53,845 nt of DNA from Zoogloea sp. (GCF_030157465.1 NZ_JAOAUU010000077.1:1-53845); one strand, 5' to 3'; positions 1 through 9,212 are shown, counted from the stretch's first letter. Notes: generated by a model from the letters alone, not told the origin. Made by a program: numbers and translations.

Positions 1-507
1 AAGCTCTTGGTCATAACGCATTTCAACGTACCCCGAAATCGGGAAGTCTTTGCGGAAAGGATAGCCAACAAAACCATAATCAGTAAGAATTCTGCGCAGA
101 TCTGGATGACCATTGAACATTATGCCGAAAAGATCAAACGCTTCGCGCTCGAACCAGTTAGCACTGGGCCAGATATCGCAAACAGAGTCGACCATCGGAA
201 AAGCGTCGTCCTCTGCGAAAACACGAAGTCTGAGACGATAGTTGTTACTAACTGAGAGCAAATGAGAGGCGACTGCAAAACGCGCCCCCCCGTCACGCCC
301 TGCAAAGCCGGAATAATCAAGCCCTGTCAGATCAACAAGTTGCTCGAAACGAAGTTCGGAATCGTCGCGCAACACAGTGGCAACTGAGGAGTAATCCTTC
401 GCCGAGACAACTATGGTCAACTCGCCACAAGAAGTCAGCGTTTGAAGTATTTTCTCACCGAATTTGCTAGCCAGCACTTGGCCTAGACGTTCAAGTTTTT
501 CACTCAT
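1..507 (-). CDS. nuoC: NADH-quinone oxidoreductase subunit C, C-terminally cut by window edge
   Basis: Peripheral-arm subunit of respiratory complex I, which oxidises NADH and reduces quinone while pumping protons. The 169 visible codons run from an ATG at 507 to the first base of the window; the C-terminus lies outside. The recognisable NuoC core is present: a [12 protein letters not shown] segment followed by [13 protein letters not shown] and the YPFRKDFP stretch. The gene follows nuoB with a 5-base gap in the order A-B-C usual for the nuo operon. Separate nuoC and nuoD (rather than the fused nuoCD of enterics) is usual in betaproteobacteria, but nuoD is not in view. Base composition is visibly more AT-rich than in genes beyond about 5 kb. 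Confidence 0.95.
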   Translation of the reverse strand, partial: MSEKLERLGQVLASKFGEKILQTLTSCGELTIVVSAKDYSSVATVLRDDSELRFEQLVDLTGLDYSGFAGRDGGARFAVASHLLSVSNNYRLRLRVFAEDDAFPMVDSVCDIWPSANWFEREAFDLFGIMFNGHPDLRRILTDYGFVGYPFRKDFPISGYVEMRYDQEL

Positions 508-512
508 GATAG

Positions 513-989
513 TCAGCGGGCGATAGTGCATTCACGTTTGATCTTGTTTTGCAATTGGACTATGCCATACAAGAGTGCTTCCGCAGTCGGAGGACAGCCG
601 GGAACATACACATCAACAGGAACAATCCTGTCACAGCCCCGTACAACAGAATACGAATAGTGATAATAACCACCACCGTTTGCACAAGACCCCATCGATA
701 TCACCCAGCGAGGCTCGGACATTTGATCGTAGACCTTGCGTAGAGCGGGGGCCATCTTGTTACACAGGGTACCGGCCACGATCATCAAATCAGATTGGCG
801 GGGACTTGGACGGAACACGACGCCGAATCGATCGAGATCGTAACGGGAACAGCCCGCATGAATCATTTCGACAGCACAGCAGGCCAGCCCAAACGTCATT
901 GGCCAGAGAGACCCCGTGCGCGTCCAATTGATTACCGTATCAAGCGAAGTAGTTACAAACCCTTCCTTGAAAACACCTTCGATGCTCAT
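513..989 (-). CDS. nuoB: NADH-quinone oxidoreductase subunit B
   Basis: Complex I subunit that carries the terminal iron-sulfur cluster N2 and hands electrons to quinone. The 158-residue product contains the GLACCAVEM motif with the tandem cysteines, a further Cys in the [10 protein letters not shown] segment and the [11 protein letters not shown] segment, giving the four N2 ligands. I chose the ATG at 989 (protein beginning MSIEGVF) because AAAGGG lies about five bases upstream. A GTG two codons earlier is possible but is not at a good spacing. It sits between nuoA and nuoC in an operon, 46 bases after the nuoA stop. Confidence 0.96.
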   Translation of the reverse strand: MSIEGVFKEGFVTTSLDTVINWTRTGSLWPMTFGLACCAVEMIHAGCSRYDLDRFGVVFRPSPRQSDLMIVAGTLCNKMAPALRKVYDQMSEPRWVISMGSCANGGGYYHYSYSVVRGCDRIVPVDVYVPGCPPTAEALLYGIVQLQNKIKRECTIAR

Positions 990-1035
990 AAACACCCTTT
1001 AGCCAACAATTTGTGCGTCCAGGAAATACCTAAGA

Positions 1036-1410
1036 TCACTCCCAGTCGAGAGCGCCTTTTTTCCAAACGTAGACGTAGCCAAGCAGGAGAATGCCCAAAA
1101 AGACAATCATCTCGAAAAACCCGAAGAGACGAATAGACTCGTTAGCAGCAATTTCTCTCAAGATTGTCGCCCAAGGAAACAGAAACGCAATCTCGAGATC
1201 GAACAAAATGAAGAGAATGGCGAGAAGATAGTAGCGAACATCAAACTTGATGCGTGCATCTTCGAAGGGTTCAAAGCCACACTCGAATGGTGACAGCTTT
1301 TCGACGTCAGGCTTGTTTGGACCTAAAACCCGGCCTGCAATGATGGGAATAAAACCGAAAACAGCAGCAAACAGGATAAATACTAGAACTGGAAAATAGG
1401 ATTCCAACAT
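1036..1410 (-). CDS. nuoA: NADH-quinone oxidoreductase subunit A
   Basis: Small membrane subunit of complex I with three transmembrane helices: about residues 5-25, 60-80 and 95-117 of 124. The PFECGFEP loop between helices 1 and 2 is the family hallmark; its Cys lies near the quinone-binding site. The ATG at 1410 is preceded by GGGAG at about eight bases. Upstream in-frame codons back to 1461 would add 17 unconserved residues, so I rejected them. It is the first gene of the nuo operon in this window and lies downstream of tRNA-Leu, with which it may share a promoter. Confidence 0.95.
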   Translation of the reverse strand: MLESYFPVLVFILFAAVFGFIPIIAGRVLGPNKPDVEKLSPFECGFEPFEDARIKFDVRYYLLAILFILFDLEIAFLFPWATILREIAANESIRLFGFFEMIVFLGILLLGYVYVWKKGALDWE

Positions 1411-1455
1411 AGCTTGAGCTCCCGTAACCGAACAGCAGTCATTAGCGCTGCCTGC

Positions 1456-1489
1456 AAGCAAACGCCCGCAATATGCGGGCGGCCTGCTT
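1456..1489 (-). terminator. hairpin between tRNA-Leu and nuoA (weak terminator or processing signal)
   Basis: A perfect 8-bp GC-rich stem (1463-1470 with 1474-1481, 3-nt loop) is flanked by a second 5-bp match (1456-1460 with 1485-1489). On the minus strand it is followed only by TTTGCTT, so it would be a leaky terminator at best. It starts seven bases after the encoded CCA of tRNA-Leu and could mark tRNA 3'-end processing or partial termination before the nuo genes. Confidence 0.45.
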
Positions 1490-1495
1490 ATTTTA

Positions 1496-1580
1496 TGGTG
1501 CCGACGATGAGACTCGAACTCATACGGCTTTCGCCACTACCCCCTCAAGATAGCGTGTCTACCAATTTCACCACGTCGGC
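1496..1580 (-). tRNA. tRNA-Leu (anticodon GAG)
   Basis: An 85-nt tRNA with a long variable arm, as expected for leucine. The acceptor stem is GCCGACG pairing with CGTCGGC, followed by discriminator A and an encoded CCA (1496-1498). The anticodon stem CTATC/GGTAG holds loop TTGAGGG, giving anticodon GAG, which reads CUC and CUU. The T arm contains GTTCGAGTC. It lies between secG and nuoA, an arrangement familiar from other betaproteobacteria. Confidence 0.96.
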
Positions 1581-1600
1581 TTTTTCATTTGACGCTTAGC

Positions 1601-1629
1601 ATTATAAGACAATCACCCACCAGCGCCAA
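1601..1629 (-). promoter_or_regulatory. sigma-70 promoter for tRNA-Leu (and possibly nuo)
   Basis: On the minus strand there is a consensus TATAAT -10 (1601-1606), a 17-bp spacer and TTGGCG as -35 (1624-1629). Transcription would start near 1594, about 14 nt before the mature tRNA 5' end at 1580. It lies between the secG stop and the tRNA. Confidence 0.75.
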
Positions 1630-1642
1630 GAGAGACTTGAAT

Positions 1643-2005
1643 TTATCGCGGAATGTCCTTGGCCTTGGACCCATCGGCAGCAGGAGCCGCGGAACCCTCT
1701 GCCGGATCGACTGCCGGCGCCGAAACAGCAGCTCCATCCATCACACTCTTCGTCACATTATCCTTAGAGCCCGCGAGGTAGCTCAAACCAAGGCTAGTCA
1801 CAAAAAATACCGCCGCAAGCCCCCCAGTTGCTCGACTCATAAAGTTTGCCGAACCGGAAGACCCAAACAGACTGCCCGACGCCCCGCTCCCAAACGCGGC
1901 CCCCATATCCGCACCTTTTCCGTGCTGCATGAGCACCAAGCCAATCACACCAAGCCCTGCGAGCACATGCACCGTCAACACAACCGAAAACACAATACTT
2001 CCCAT
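1643..2005 (-). CDS. secG: preprotein translocase subunit SecG
   Basis: Small inner-membrane subunit of the SecYEG channel that stimulates SecA-driven protein export. The 120-residue product has two transmembrane helices (about 3-24 and 53-73) separated by the Gly/Ser-rich QHGKGADMG loop typical of SecG, followed by an Ala/Pro-rich cytosolic tail. The ATG at 2005 has an excellent ribosome-binding site (GGAGG five bases upstream); a TTG four codons earlier is ignored. It follows tpiA by 21 bases, so tpiA-secG are probably cotranscribed. Confidence 0.94.
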   Translation of the reverse strand: MGSIVFSVVLTVHVLAGLGVIGLVLMQHGKGADMGAAFGSGASGSLFGSSGSANFMSRATGGLAAVFFVTSLGLSYLAGSKDNVTKSVMDGAAVSAPAVDPAEGSAAPAADGSKAKDIPR

Positions 2006-2026
2006 CACCGCCTCCAAAAATCCGAT

Positions 2027-2797
2027 TCAGATTGCGGCAGCAGCCGCACAAATTAAGGAAAAACTCTCCGCCACCAAGGAAGCACCACCTACGAGCGCCC
2101 CATCGATATCAGGCTTGACAAACAACAATGGGGCATTGGCAGCTGTCACGCTTCCCCCATACAAAATCTTAACCTTCTGCGCGGCCACGCCGCTACGCTC
2201 GAGATGAGCGCGAATAAAAGCGTGCATCACCTCAGCCTGATCCGGCGTCGCAGTCCTACCGGTACCAATGGCCCAGACCGGCTCATACGCAACAACGACA
2301 TCACTGGCCAGCGCAGCCCCAACGACGGCGAGAACACCATCCAGCTGAGCCTGCACAACAGCCTCAGCCTCCCCGGCCTCGCGCTGCGCGAGGGTTTCGC
2401 CAACGCAGAGTATAGGCTTCAGGCCCAACTCCAGAGCCAACGCAACCTTTGTGGCGACGACATGATCTGTCTCGCCAAAGACACTTCTGCGCTCCGAGTG
2501 ACCAACAATCACCAAAGAACAACCCAAATCCAGCAGCATCGAGCCGCTTACGTCCCCGGTGTACGCCCCGTCCTTGAAGGAGCTGAGGTTTTGTGCTCCC
2601 ACCGAGACAGCGCTTCCGGCCAGGATCTCCTTCGCTTGGGAGACGTATGGAAACGGAGGGCACACGACGACCTCAACCCTCTCGGAGCTGCCCATTAGCC
2701 GCAACTCTGCAAGCAGGGACGCGTTGCGTTCCAGGCAGCCGTTCATCTTCCAGTTTCCGATTACCAGCTTTTTACGCACCTTGAGCACCGAAGCCAA
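2027..2797 (-). CDS. tpiA: triosephosphate isomerase
   Basis: Interconverts dihydroxyacetone phosphate and glyceraldehyde 3-phosphate in glycolysis and gluconeogenesis. The 256-residue TIM barrel shows the N-terminal GNWKMNG with the substrate-binding Asn and Lys, the catalytic His in VGHSERR and the catalytic Glu in YEPVWAIGTG, followed by flexible loop 6. The C-terminal phosphate-binding YGGSV and GALVGGASL are also present. No in-frame ATG exists near the start: TTG at 2797 gives the longest protein, and GTG at 2788 or 2779 are alternatives; I keep 2797 because GGA lies at a plausible distance upstream. It precedes secG on the minus strand. Confidence 0.95.
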   Translation of the reverse strand: MASVLKVRKKLVIGNWKMNGCLERNASLLAELRLMGSSERVEVVVCPPFPYVSQAKEILAGSAVSVGAQNLSSFKDGAYTGDVSGSMLLDLGCSLVIVGHSERRSVFGETDHVVATKVALALELGLKPILCVGETLAQREAGEAEAVVQAQLDGVLAVVGAALASDVVVAYEPVWAIGTGRTATPDQAEVMHAFIRAHLERSGVAAQKVKILYGGSVTAANAPLLFVKPDIDGALVGGASLVAESFSLICAAAAAI

Positions 2798-2832
2798 ATT
2801 TTTCCATTTTATCGCCGCGTGGCACCCAGGTC

Positions 2833-2861
2833 AAAAAAAAGGGCTGGCAAGCGCCAGCCCT
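2833..2861 (-). terminator. intrinsic terminator after pstB
   Basis: On the minus strand a 9-bp stem (8 bp of GGGCTGGC/GCCAGCCC plus an A-T pair, loop of four) is followed by eight T. It lies 25 bases past the pstB stop and before tpiA, closing the pst operon. Confidence 0.88.
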
Positions 2862-2885
2862 CCTCTGCAGTCCGGGGTTACGACC

Positions 2886-3725
2886 TCAGCCGAAACGTCC
2901 GGTGATGTAGTCTTCAGTCTCTTTTCGTTTGGGCTTGATGAAGATCTCGTCGGTTAAACCAAACTCGACAAGCTCCCCAAGATACATGTATGCCGTGTAA
3001 TCCGACACCCGAGCAGCCTGCTGCATGTTGTGTGTGACGATCGCGATCGTGTATTCACTCTTGAGCTCATGAACGAGTTCTTCGACCTTGGCAGTCGAAA
3101 TCGGATCGAGCGCCGAAGTTGGCTCATCCAGCAGCAGCACCTCCGGCTTGACCGCAACGCCCCGAGCGATGCACAACCGCTGTTGCTGTCCGCCGGACAG
3201 CGACAGACCGCTCTGGTTCAACTTTCCCTTGACCTCATCCCACAAGGCGGCTTTGCGCAAGGCCCATTCAACGCGATTGTCCATGTCGGCTCGGGAGAGG
3301 TTTTCGTAAAGTCGCACACCGAAAGCAATGTTTTCGTAGATTGACATCGGAAACGGTGTCGGCTTCTGGAAAACCATGCCGACCTTCGCACGCAGCGCGT
3401 TCACATCCTGGTCAGGGCTGAGGACATTCTTTCCATTCAGGAGGATTTCGCCGGTTGCACGCTGCCCTGGGTAGAGGTCGTACATCCGGTTCAACGTGCG
3501 CAGAAGCGTTGACTTGCCACAGCCAGACGGTCCAATGAACGCCGTAACCATGCCCTCTTGAATGTCTAGATCGATGTGCTTGAGTCCTTGGAAAGAGCCA
3601 TAGAAGAAGTCAAGATTCCTAATCTTGATCTTTGGCTCCGCTCCATGGGCGACGGCCGTCGTTGCCTCCTCGCGCAAATGCGAAAAGGACATTTCACGCT
3701 TTGTCGATACAGATGATTGCATCAT
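2886..3725 (-). CDS. pstB: phosphate ABC transporter ATP-binding protein
   Basis: ATPase of the high-affinity PstSCAB phosphate importer, acting on the cytoplasmic face of PstAC. In the 279-residue product the Walker A GPSGCGKS lies at about 65-72, the signature LSGGQ at 176-180 and Walker B LLLDEP near 197-202. The Q-loop reads [12 protein letters not shown], which is typical of PstB. The N-terminus (about 35 residues before the ABC core) is somewhat longer than that of E. coli PstB. Two consecutive ATG codons occur; the first (3725) has AGGA five bases upstream. It is the last gene of pstSCAB: no phoU or phoB follows, and a terminator lies just downstream. Confidence 0.97.
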   Translation of the reverse strand: MMQSSVSTKREMSFSHLREEATTAVAHGAEPKIKIRNLDFFYGSFQGLKHIDLDIQEGMVTAFIGPSGCGKSTLLRTLNRMYDLYPGQRATGEILLNGKNVLSPDQDVNALRAKVGMVFQKPTPFPMSIYENIAFGVRLYENLSRADMDNRVEWALRKAALWDEVKGKLNQSGLSLSGGQQQRLCIARGVAVKPEVLLLDEPTSALDPISTAKVEELVHELKSEYTIAIVTHNMQQAARVSDYTAYMYLGELVEFGLTDEIFIKPKRKETEDYITGRFG

Positions 3726-3732
3726 GGGTTTC

Positions 3733-4578
3733 CTAGATCTTTTTGCGGAACATGGTACGAACGACGATGTTCAAGCATAGAACGCCGAAAGTGATAAGGA
3801 TTGCGCCGCCCCAGGCGAGTGAGTTCCAGTTCTCGTAAGGGCTCATGGCAAACTGGAAAATCACAACCGGGAGGTTGGCCATCGGGCCATTCAGGTCATA
3901 ACTTGTAAATTGGTTGTTCAGAGCAGTGAAAAGCAGCGGCGCCGTCTCTCCGCTCACCCGCGCGATTGCAAGGAGAATTCCCGTCAGCACGCCAGCCCTG
4001 GCCGACCGCAGGACCACGTGCAAGACAACTTTCCAGCGTGGGGCTCCAAGTGCGGAAGCGGCTTCACGCAGGCTGCCTGGCACGAGGTTGAGCATATTCT
4101 CGGTCGTCCGCACGACGACCGGAATGGCGATCAACGCGAGCGCCAGCGAGCCTGCCCAGCCTGAAAAGTGCTGCACCTGTGCAACATAGACCGCGTAGAT
4201 GAAAACACCAATAACGATCGATGGCGCAGACAAAAGAATATCGTTGATGAACCGCGTCGTCGGTGCCAACCACCCCTTGCGCCCAAACTCCGACAAGTAA
4301 ACACCTGCCAGGATCCCGATCGGGGTTGCAATGAACGTCGAAACGCCAACCATCATCAAGCTGCCAAGAATTGCGTTGAAGAGGCCGCCATCGGATCCGG
4401 GTGCCGGTGTGGACTGCGTGAACAAAGACAGGCTCAATGCACCGAACCCCTTGTACAGCAGCACAATCATGATCCACGCAAGAAAGCTCATGCCGATCAG
4501 CATCGCCAACAATGAGCACATCAGCGCGATACGGTTGGTCCGCACCCGCTTGCGGTAGAGAGCTGTTGTGTCACTCAT
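3733..4578 (-). CDS. pstA: phosphate ABC transporter permease PstA
   Basis: Membrane permease that pairs with PstC to form the phosphate channel. The 281-residue product has about six transmembrane segments and the permease-family EAA-type loop ([14 protein letters not shown]) that docks to PstB. Its ATG overlaps the pstC stop by one base and its stop lies seven bases before pstB, showing translational coupling within the operon. Confidence 0.96.
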   Translation of the reverse strand: MSDTTALYRKRVRTNRIALMCSLLAMLIGMSFLAWIMIVLLYKGFGALSLSLFTQSTPAPGSDGGLFNAILGSLMMVGVSTFIATPIGILAGVYLSEFGRKGWLAPTTRFINDILLSAPSIVIGVFIYAVYVAQVQHFSGWAGSLALALIAIPVVVRTTENMLNLVPGSLREAASALGAPRWKVVLHVVLRSARAGVLTGILLAIARVSGETAPLLFTALNNQFTSYDLNGPMANLPVVIFQFAMSPYENWNSLAWGGAILITFGVLCLNIVVRTMFRKKI

Positions 4579-5624
4579 CAGGTTTTCTCCCCTTCACTGC
4601 GGCCCAGACGCATCAGCAGAATCTTGGACAGCGCCAGCACGACGAAGGTCACAAAAAACAGGATCAGGCCCAGAGCGATCAACGAAGACACATGCAGATC
4701 AGACGCGGCCTCGGCGAACTCGTTGGCCAGCGTTGAAGCGATGCTGTTGCCTGCTTCGTAAAGTGACGGACTGATTCGGTGTGCGTTGCCGATGACAAAG
4801 GTCACCGCCATCGTTTCTCCAAGGGCACGCCCAAGGCCCAACATGACGCCACCGATCACACCAACACGGGTGTAGGGCAACACGATGTTCCAGACGACTT
4901 CCCAGGTCGTCGCGCCAAGCCCATAGGCGGACTCCTTGAGGATGCCCGGCACCACTTCGAAAACATCCCGCATCACCGATGCGATGAACGGGATCACCAT
5001 GACGGACAGGATCAGGCCGGCAGAAAGAATGCCGATCCCGTTCTGCGGGCCTTGAAACAGCGTTCCAATAAAAGGCAAGTTGCCGAGAGTCATCGACAGA
5101 ACGGGCTGGACGTAGTCGGCAAAGAGCGGGGCAAACACAAAGAGGCCCCACATCCCGTAGATGATGCTGGGCACGGCCGCCAAAAGCTCAACAGCGATGC
5201 CCAGAGGCCCCCGCAGGACAGGAGGGCAAAGTTCAGTCAGAAAAATCGCGATCCCGAAACTGACGGGTATGGCTACAACCAGAGCGATGACTGAAGTACT
5301 CAGCGTGCCATAGACGGAAATCAGTCCGCCAAATTTGTCCGCCACCGGATTCCAGTCGGCGCTAAAGGGAAAGCCGGCACCGAACTCCAGCAATGCCGGC
5401 CAGGCGCCGTACAACAGGGAAGCAATGATGGCAGCAAGAATCGCCAAGACAGAGAATGCAAAAAAACGAGTGACCTGGTGGAACAGCGCATCCTGTAATC
5501 GCTGAACCCGCATTCGATCACGCGGCGGTTCCGGCAACATGGAGCCAGAGTCGGCATTCGCAAGACCGAGTGCGCCCCTACCGGGCACAGCGCCTGATCC
5601 GAGTGCAGTACTTTGGGATGACAT
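4578..5624 (-). CDS. pstC: phosphate ABC transporter permease PstC
   Basis: Second permease of the phosphate importer, 348 residues. A hydrophilic Gly/Pro-rich N-terminal extension of about 45 residues precedes the first membrane helix ([20 protein letters not shown]). The cytoplasmic coupling loop reads [15 protein letters not shown]. About six transmembrane helices are visible. It lies between pstS and pstA in an operon, starting about 95 bases after the pstS stop. Confidence 0.96.
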   Translation of the reverse strand: MSSQSTALGSGAVPGRGALGLANADSGSMLPEPPRDRMRVQRLQDALFHQVTRFFAFSVLAILAAIIASLLYGAWPALLEFGAGFPFSADWNPVADKFGGLISVYGTLSTSVIALVVAIPVSFGIAIFLTELCPPVLRGPLGIAVELLAAVPSIIYGMWGLFVFAPLFADYVQPVLSMTLGNLPFIGTLFQGPQNGIGILSAGLILSVMVIPFIASVMRDVFEVVPGILKESAYGLGATTWEVVWNIVLPYTRVGVIGGVMLGLGRALGETMAVTFVIGNAHRISPSLYEAGNSIASTLANEFAEAASDLHVSSLIALGLILFFVTFVVLALSKILLMRLGRSEGEKT

Positions 5625-5719
5625 TACGGCTCACCGTTTGATTAAACCAAATAAAAAACTACGGATGGATGTGCGACCTGTGTCTGCCGCCCACCCACCC
5701 GTGCTGGAGAAGAATCGAT

Positions 5720-6757
5720 TTACTTCAGGATCGGCTGACCCGAGGCATCCTTGAGGGAGGCACGCCAGGCAGTGTCGATCTGCTTAACCAGAGCAGGCGG
5801 CAGCGGAACGTAGTCGAGATCCTGGGCGATTTTCTGGCCGTTCTTGAACGCCCAGTCGAAGAACTTCAGCACTTCGGCCCCCTTGGCCGGATCGGCCTGA
5901 ACCTTGTGCATCAGCACAAAACTGGCACCGGTAATAGGCCAGCTGGTCTTGCCCGGCTGCTCGGTAAGAATTTCCCCAAAACCAGGAACCTTGCTCCACT
6001 CGGCATAAGCAGCGGCCGCCTGGAAGGTCAAGTCGTCAGGCTGAACGTACTCACCGGCCTTGTTCTTCAGGGCCAGGTGACTCATCTTGTTCTTCTTGGC
6101 GTAGGCGTACTCAACGTAGCCAATACCACCCTTGATACGCTGCACGTAGGATGCAACACCTTCGTTGCCCTTGCCGCCCACGCCTTCCGGCCACTGCACA
6201 GCAGTGCCCGCGCCGACCTTGTCTTTCCACTCAACACTGACCTTCGACAGATAGTTGGTGAACAAGAAGGTGGTACCCGAGCCGTCAGCACGGCGCACGA
6301 CCGTGATGTTCTCGTCCGGCAGCTTCACGCCAGAGTTCAGGGCGACGATGGCCGGATCATTCCACTTTTTGATCTTGCCCATGTAGATGTCGGCCAGCAC
6401 ACCACCATCAAGGCGCATTTGGCCAGGCGCAACGCCCTCAAGGTTCACAACGGGCACAACGCCACCGATCACCGCCGGGAACTGCACCAGACCATCTTTC
6501 TCGAGGTCTTCCGCCTTCAGCGGCATGTCGGAAGCACCGAAATCAACCGTCCGAGCCTTGATCTGCTTGATACCGCCACCGGAGCCGATGGACTGGTAAT
6601 TGAGACCGGCACCGGTCTTGGCTTTGTACACCTCGGCCCACTTGGAGTAGATCGGGTACGGGAAGGTCGCCCCGGCACCGGTAATATCAGCCGCTTGAGC
6701 GACAGCGGCGCCACTCAGAGCAACAGCGAACGAACAGGCGCGAATGAAACCTTGCAT
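5720..6757 (-). CDS. pstS: periplasmic phosphate-binding protein
   Basis: Periplasmic receptor that binds inorganic phosphate and delivers it to PstCA. It has a classical signal peptide ending in AVAQA, then the conserved mature start DITGAGATFPYPIYSKW. Phosphate-binding segments include GSGGGIKQI, FGASDMPL and RADGSGTTF. I chose the ATG at 6757 because GGAG lies six bases upstream; an in-frame ATG at 6769 (four codons earlier) has no good ribosome-binding site. It is the first gene of pstSCAB, behind a Pho-box promoter and a leader hairpin. Confidence 0.96.
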   Translation of the reverse strand: MQGFIRACSFAVALSGAAVAQAADITGAGATFPYPIYSKWAEVYKAKTGAGLNYQSIGSGGGIKQIKARTVDFGASDMPLKAEDLEKDGLVQFPAVIGGVVPVVNLEGVAPGQMRLDGGVLADIYMGKIKKWNDPAIVALNSGVKLPDENITVVRRADGSGTTFLFTNYLSKVSVEWKDKVGAGTAVQWPEGVGGKGNEGVASYVQRIKGGIGYVEYAYAKKNKMSHLALKNKAGEYVQPDDLTFQAAAAYAEWSKVPGFGEILTEQPGKTSWPITGASFVLMHKVQADPAKGAEVLKFFDWAFKNGQKIAQDLDYVPLPPALVKQIDTAWRASLKDASGQPILK

Positions 6758-6807
6758 GAATTTCTCCATTTCAGAGTGGCCCGCGGAAAATCCGGCGGAT
6801 AGCCCAC

Positions 6808-6854
6808 AAAAAAAAACCGGCGACAGGCTGTTCGAAACAGCACTGTACCGGCTT
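6808..6854 (-). terminator. intrinsic terminator in the glmM-pstS interval, inside the pst leader
   Basis: On the minus strand a long interrupted stem (CCGG, ACAG and GCTGTT arms pairing across a TCG loop, 6817-6851) is followed by nine T (6808-6816). It would end glmM transcripts. Because the predicted pst start point lies at about 6850, within its 5' arm, the same hairpin also sits in the pst leader. Confidence 0.75.
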
Positions 6855-6856
6855 GA

Positions 6857-6890
6857 ATTCTACGATTGGAAAATTTCAGATTTGTTACAT
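6857..6890 (-). promoter_or_regulatory. Pho-box promoter of pstSCAB
   Basis: On the minus strand two 7-mers, ATGTAAC (6884-6890) and CTGAAAT (6873-6879), are separated by AAAT, matching the PhoB box (CTGTCAT repeats, 11-bp period) at 9 of 14 positions plus the spacer. Exactly 10 bp further lies TAGAAT (6857-6862), the expected -10 placement for PhoB-activated promoters that lack a -35. Confidence 0.72.
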
Positions 6891-6907
6891 ATCGCACCGC
6901 AGCAAAA

Positions 6908-8260
6908 CTAAACTGCAGCGGCCCTGACAACCTCAGCAAGACCATGGGCAATGCGATCCACCATAACCGCGTCGCTTCCTTCGACCATGACCCGCAGCAG
7001 TGGCTCAGTTCCAGAGGGCCTCAGCAGCACCCGCCCCTTGTCTGCGAGTTCGCGCGTCGCGGCCTCGACGGCCTCGGAAATCGCAGCGTTGCCCGACCAC
7101 GCAAAGCCGGGCTTGATCGGAACATTGACCAGCTTTTGTGGGTAAAAGACCAAGTCTGCGCACATCTCGTCAAGTGTGGTGTTTTGTTTGCGCAAAGCAG
7201 CCAGCACCTGCAGACCGGCGATGATCCCGTCACCTGTCGTGTGACGATCAAGGCAGATGATGTGGCCAGAGTTTTCACCACCCAGCTTCCAGCCCTTCTC
7301 ATGCATGAGTTCAAGCACGTAACGATCACCAACCTTCGCCCGTGCAAACGGCAGACCGAGACGCGCGACCGCGTGCTCGAAGCCCAGGTTACTCATCAGG
7401 GTTCCCACGACGCCGTTCGCGTCCCCTTCCGCCTTGGCTGCCTTGGCAATGACGTAGAGAAGCTTGTCGCCATCGTAAATCTCGCCCTTGGCGTCCACCA
7501 TGACGATGCGATCGCCATCGCCATCCAGGGCGATGCCAAGATCCGCACCGCTTTTCAGCACGGCATCGCGAATGCTCTGCGGAGACGTGGCTCCAACCTT
7601 ATCGTTGATGTTGGTTCCATTGGGTTCGGCGCCAACCAGAACAAGTTCAGCCCCAAGCTCGTGAAACACCTTGGGTGCAACCATGTAGGCCGCACCATTG
7701 GCGCAATCAAGGGCGATTTTCATGCCACGCAGATCGAGCTCGTTAGGAAAAGTGTTCTTGCAGAACTCGACATAACGCCCGCGGGCATCGTCAATTCGTT
7801 GCGCCTTGCCAAGCCGGGAAGAAGGCTCGCAGCCCATGGGCTCATCTAGCCGGGCCTCGATTTCCAGCTCCACAGAATCAGGTAACTTGGTTCCGGCAGC
7901 AGAGAAAAACTTGATCCCGTTATCTTGAAAGGGGTTGTGCGACGCAGAAATTACGACCCCAACCTGCAGCCGCAGCGCACGGGTAAGGTAAGCAATGGCC
8001 GGCGTAGGCAAGGGTCCCGCAAGGTATACGTCGACGCCTGCCGCTGAAAACCCTGCCTCCAGAGCCGACTCGAGCATATAGCCAGAAATCCGCGTGTCCT
8101 TGCCGATGATCACGGCCGGACGTTCGCCAGGACGCAGATGGTCATCGGCAATCAAGGTCTTGCCTGCAGCATAACCAAGACGCAGACAGAAATCGGGCGT
8201 GATGGGCGCCTCACCGACACAACCACGCACACCATCCGTTCCAAAATAACGTCTAGACAT
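6908..8260 (-). CDS. glmM: phosphoglucosamine mutase
   Basis: Converts glucosamine 6-phosphate to glucosamine 1-phosphate, a step towards UDP-GlcNAc for peptidoglycan and LPS. The 450-residue protein begins [10 protein letters not shown] and has the active-site phosphoserine loop ISASHNP (Ser107), the Mg-binding DGDGDR loop, the sugar-binding GGENSGH and the C-terminal phosphate-binding [11 protein letters not shown]. Length is normal for the family. It follows folP by about 50 bases on the same strand, the conserved ftsH-folP-glmM order. Confidence 0.97.
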   Translation of the reverse strand: MSRRYFGTDGVRGCVGEAPITPDFCLRLGYAAGKTLIADDHLRPGERPAVIIGKDTRISGYMLESALEAGFSAAGVDVYLAGPLPTPAIAYLTRALRLQVGVVISASHNPFQDNGIKFFSAAGTKLPDSVELEIEARLDEPMGCEPSSRLGKAQRIDDARGRYVEFCKNTFPNELDLRGMKIALDCANGAAYMVAPKVFHELGAELVLVGAEPNGTNINDKVGATSPQSIRDAVLKSGADLGIALDGDGDRIVMVDAKGEIYDGDKLLYVIAKAAKAEGDANGVVGTLMSNLGFEHAVARLGLPFARAKVGDRYVLELMHEKGWKLGGENSGHIICLDRHTTGDGIIAGLQVLAALRKQNTTLDEMCADLVFYPQKLVNVPIKPGFAWSGNAAISEAVEAATRELADKGRVLLRPSGTEPLLRVMVEGSDAVMVDRIAHGLAEVVRAAAV

Positions 8261-8310
8261 TTTCCCCTCGCACTAAGACTCGTTTCATTAATTCAGCATT
8301 TTGCCGCAAC

Positions 8311-9147
8311 CTACTCGGCAGGATCGGCCTCAAGCGCTGCCCACAAGCGCAAAACGTCACGAGTGACTCCAACGTCATGGGTGCGAATGATATCTGCACC
8401 ACGCTGGACGGCCAAAAGCGCAGCGGCAGCACCAGCGACAACCCGCTCGCTCACGTCCCGACCAGTGATCGCCCCAAGCATCGTCTTTCTCGACATCCCC
8501 ACCAGCACGGGATAGCCCGCAGCACCTAATGCATCCAGCTGCCTTAGCAAGGCCAGATTGTGCTCAAGCGTCTTTCCGAATCCGAAACCGGGATCGATCA
8601 GGATGCGATCAGGTGACACCCCAAAGGCAAGCAGGGTCTTCACCCTTTCGTCGAGAAAGGCCATCACCTCGGCAAGCACCTCACCATACTGCGGCGCACG
8701 CTGCATCGTAGCGGGCTCACCCTTCATATGCATGACGCACAGAGCTGCAGAGCTGGCACCAACGGCCTCCAGAGCGCCGGGCAGGCGAAAGGACGCTATG
8801 TCATTCATCAGATCTGCGCCAGCACGCAGCGACTCACGCATCACAACCGGCTTTACGGTATCGACCGACAACGGGACGCCAAAGCCGGACAGTGCCTCGA
8901 CAAGAGGAATCACCCGATCGAGCTCCTGCTGTTCCGACACAGGAATTGCGCCCGGACGTGAAGACTCTCCGCCGATATCAAGGAGATCGGCCCCCTCCTC
9001 CACCGCTCGCTCCGCAGAGCGCAGCGCAGCTTCGAGACTGGGGCAACCATCACCGGAAAAGGAATCACTCGTCACGTTGATGATCGCCATGATCTTTGGC
9101 CGTGAAAGATCAAGACGGAAACGACCACATCGAAGAATTCGGGACAT
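8311..9147 (-). CDS. folP: dihydropteroate synthase
   Basis: Joins p-aminobenzoate to the pterin pyrophosphate to make dihydropteroate in folate synthesis; it is the sulfonamide target. The 278-residue TIM barrel has the INVTSDSFSGDG pterin/PABA loop, LLDIGGESSRPGA loop 2, SVDTVKP, MNDIASF, the DPGFGFGKT segment and the C-terminal RTHDV. The ATG at 9147 is the first of the frame. Loop 1 reads NVTSDSF rather than the commoner NVTPDSF. It lies between ftsH (upstream, with a terminator between) and glmM. Confidence 0.96.
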   Translation of the reverse strand: MSRILRCGRFRLDLSRPKIMAIINVTSDSFSGDGCPSLEAALRSAERAVEEGADLLDIGGESSRPGAIPVSEQQELDRVIPLVEALSGFGVPLSVDTVKPVVMRESLRAGADLMNDIASFRLPGALEAVGASSAALCVMHMKGEPATMQRAPQYGEVLAEVMAFLDERVKTLLAFGVSPDRILIDPGFGFGKTLEHNLALLRQLDALGAAGYPVLVGMSRKTMLGAITGRDVSERVVAGAAAALLAVQRGADIIRTHDVGVTRDVLRLWAALEADPAE

Positions 9148-9159
9148 ATGGAAAGCTCA

Positions 9160-9191
9160 AACGAAAGAGGGCCGGCTCAAAAGCCGGCCCC
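9160..9191 (-). terminator. intrinsic terminator after ftsH
   Basis: On the minus strand a perfect 9-bp stem (9169-9177 with 9182-9190, 4-nt loop, GGGCCGGCT/AGCCGGCCC) is followed by TCTTTCGTTT. It lies between the ftsH stop at 9213 and the folP start at 9147, so folP-glmM may be expressed partly by read-through. Confidence 0.75.
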
Positions 9192-9212
9192 TTGAATAAT
9201 CAACTCAATGAA

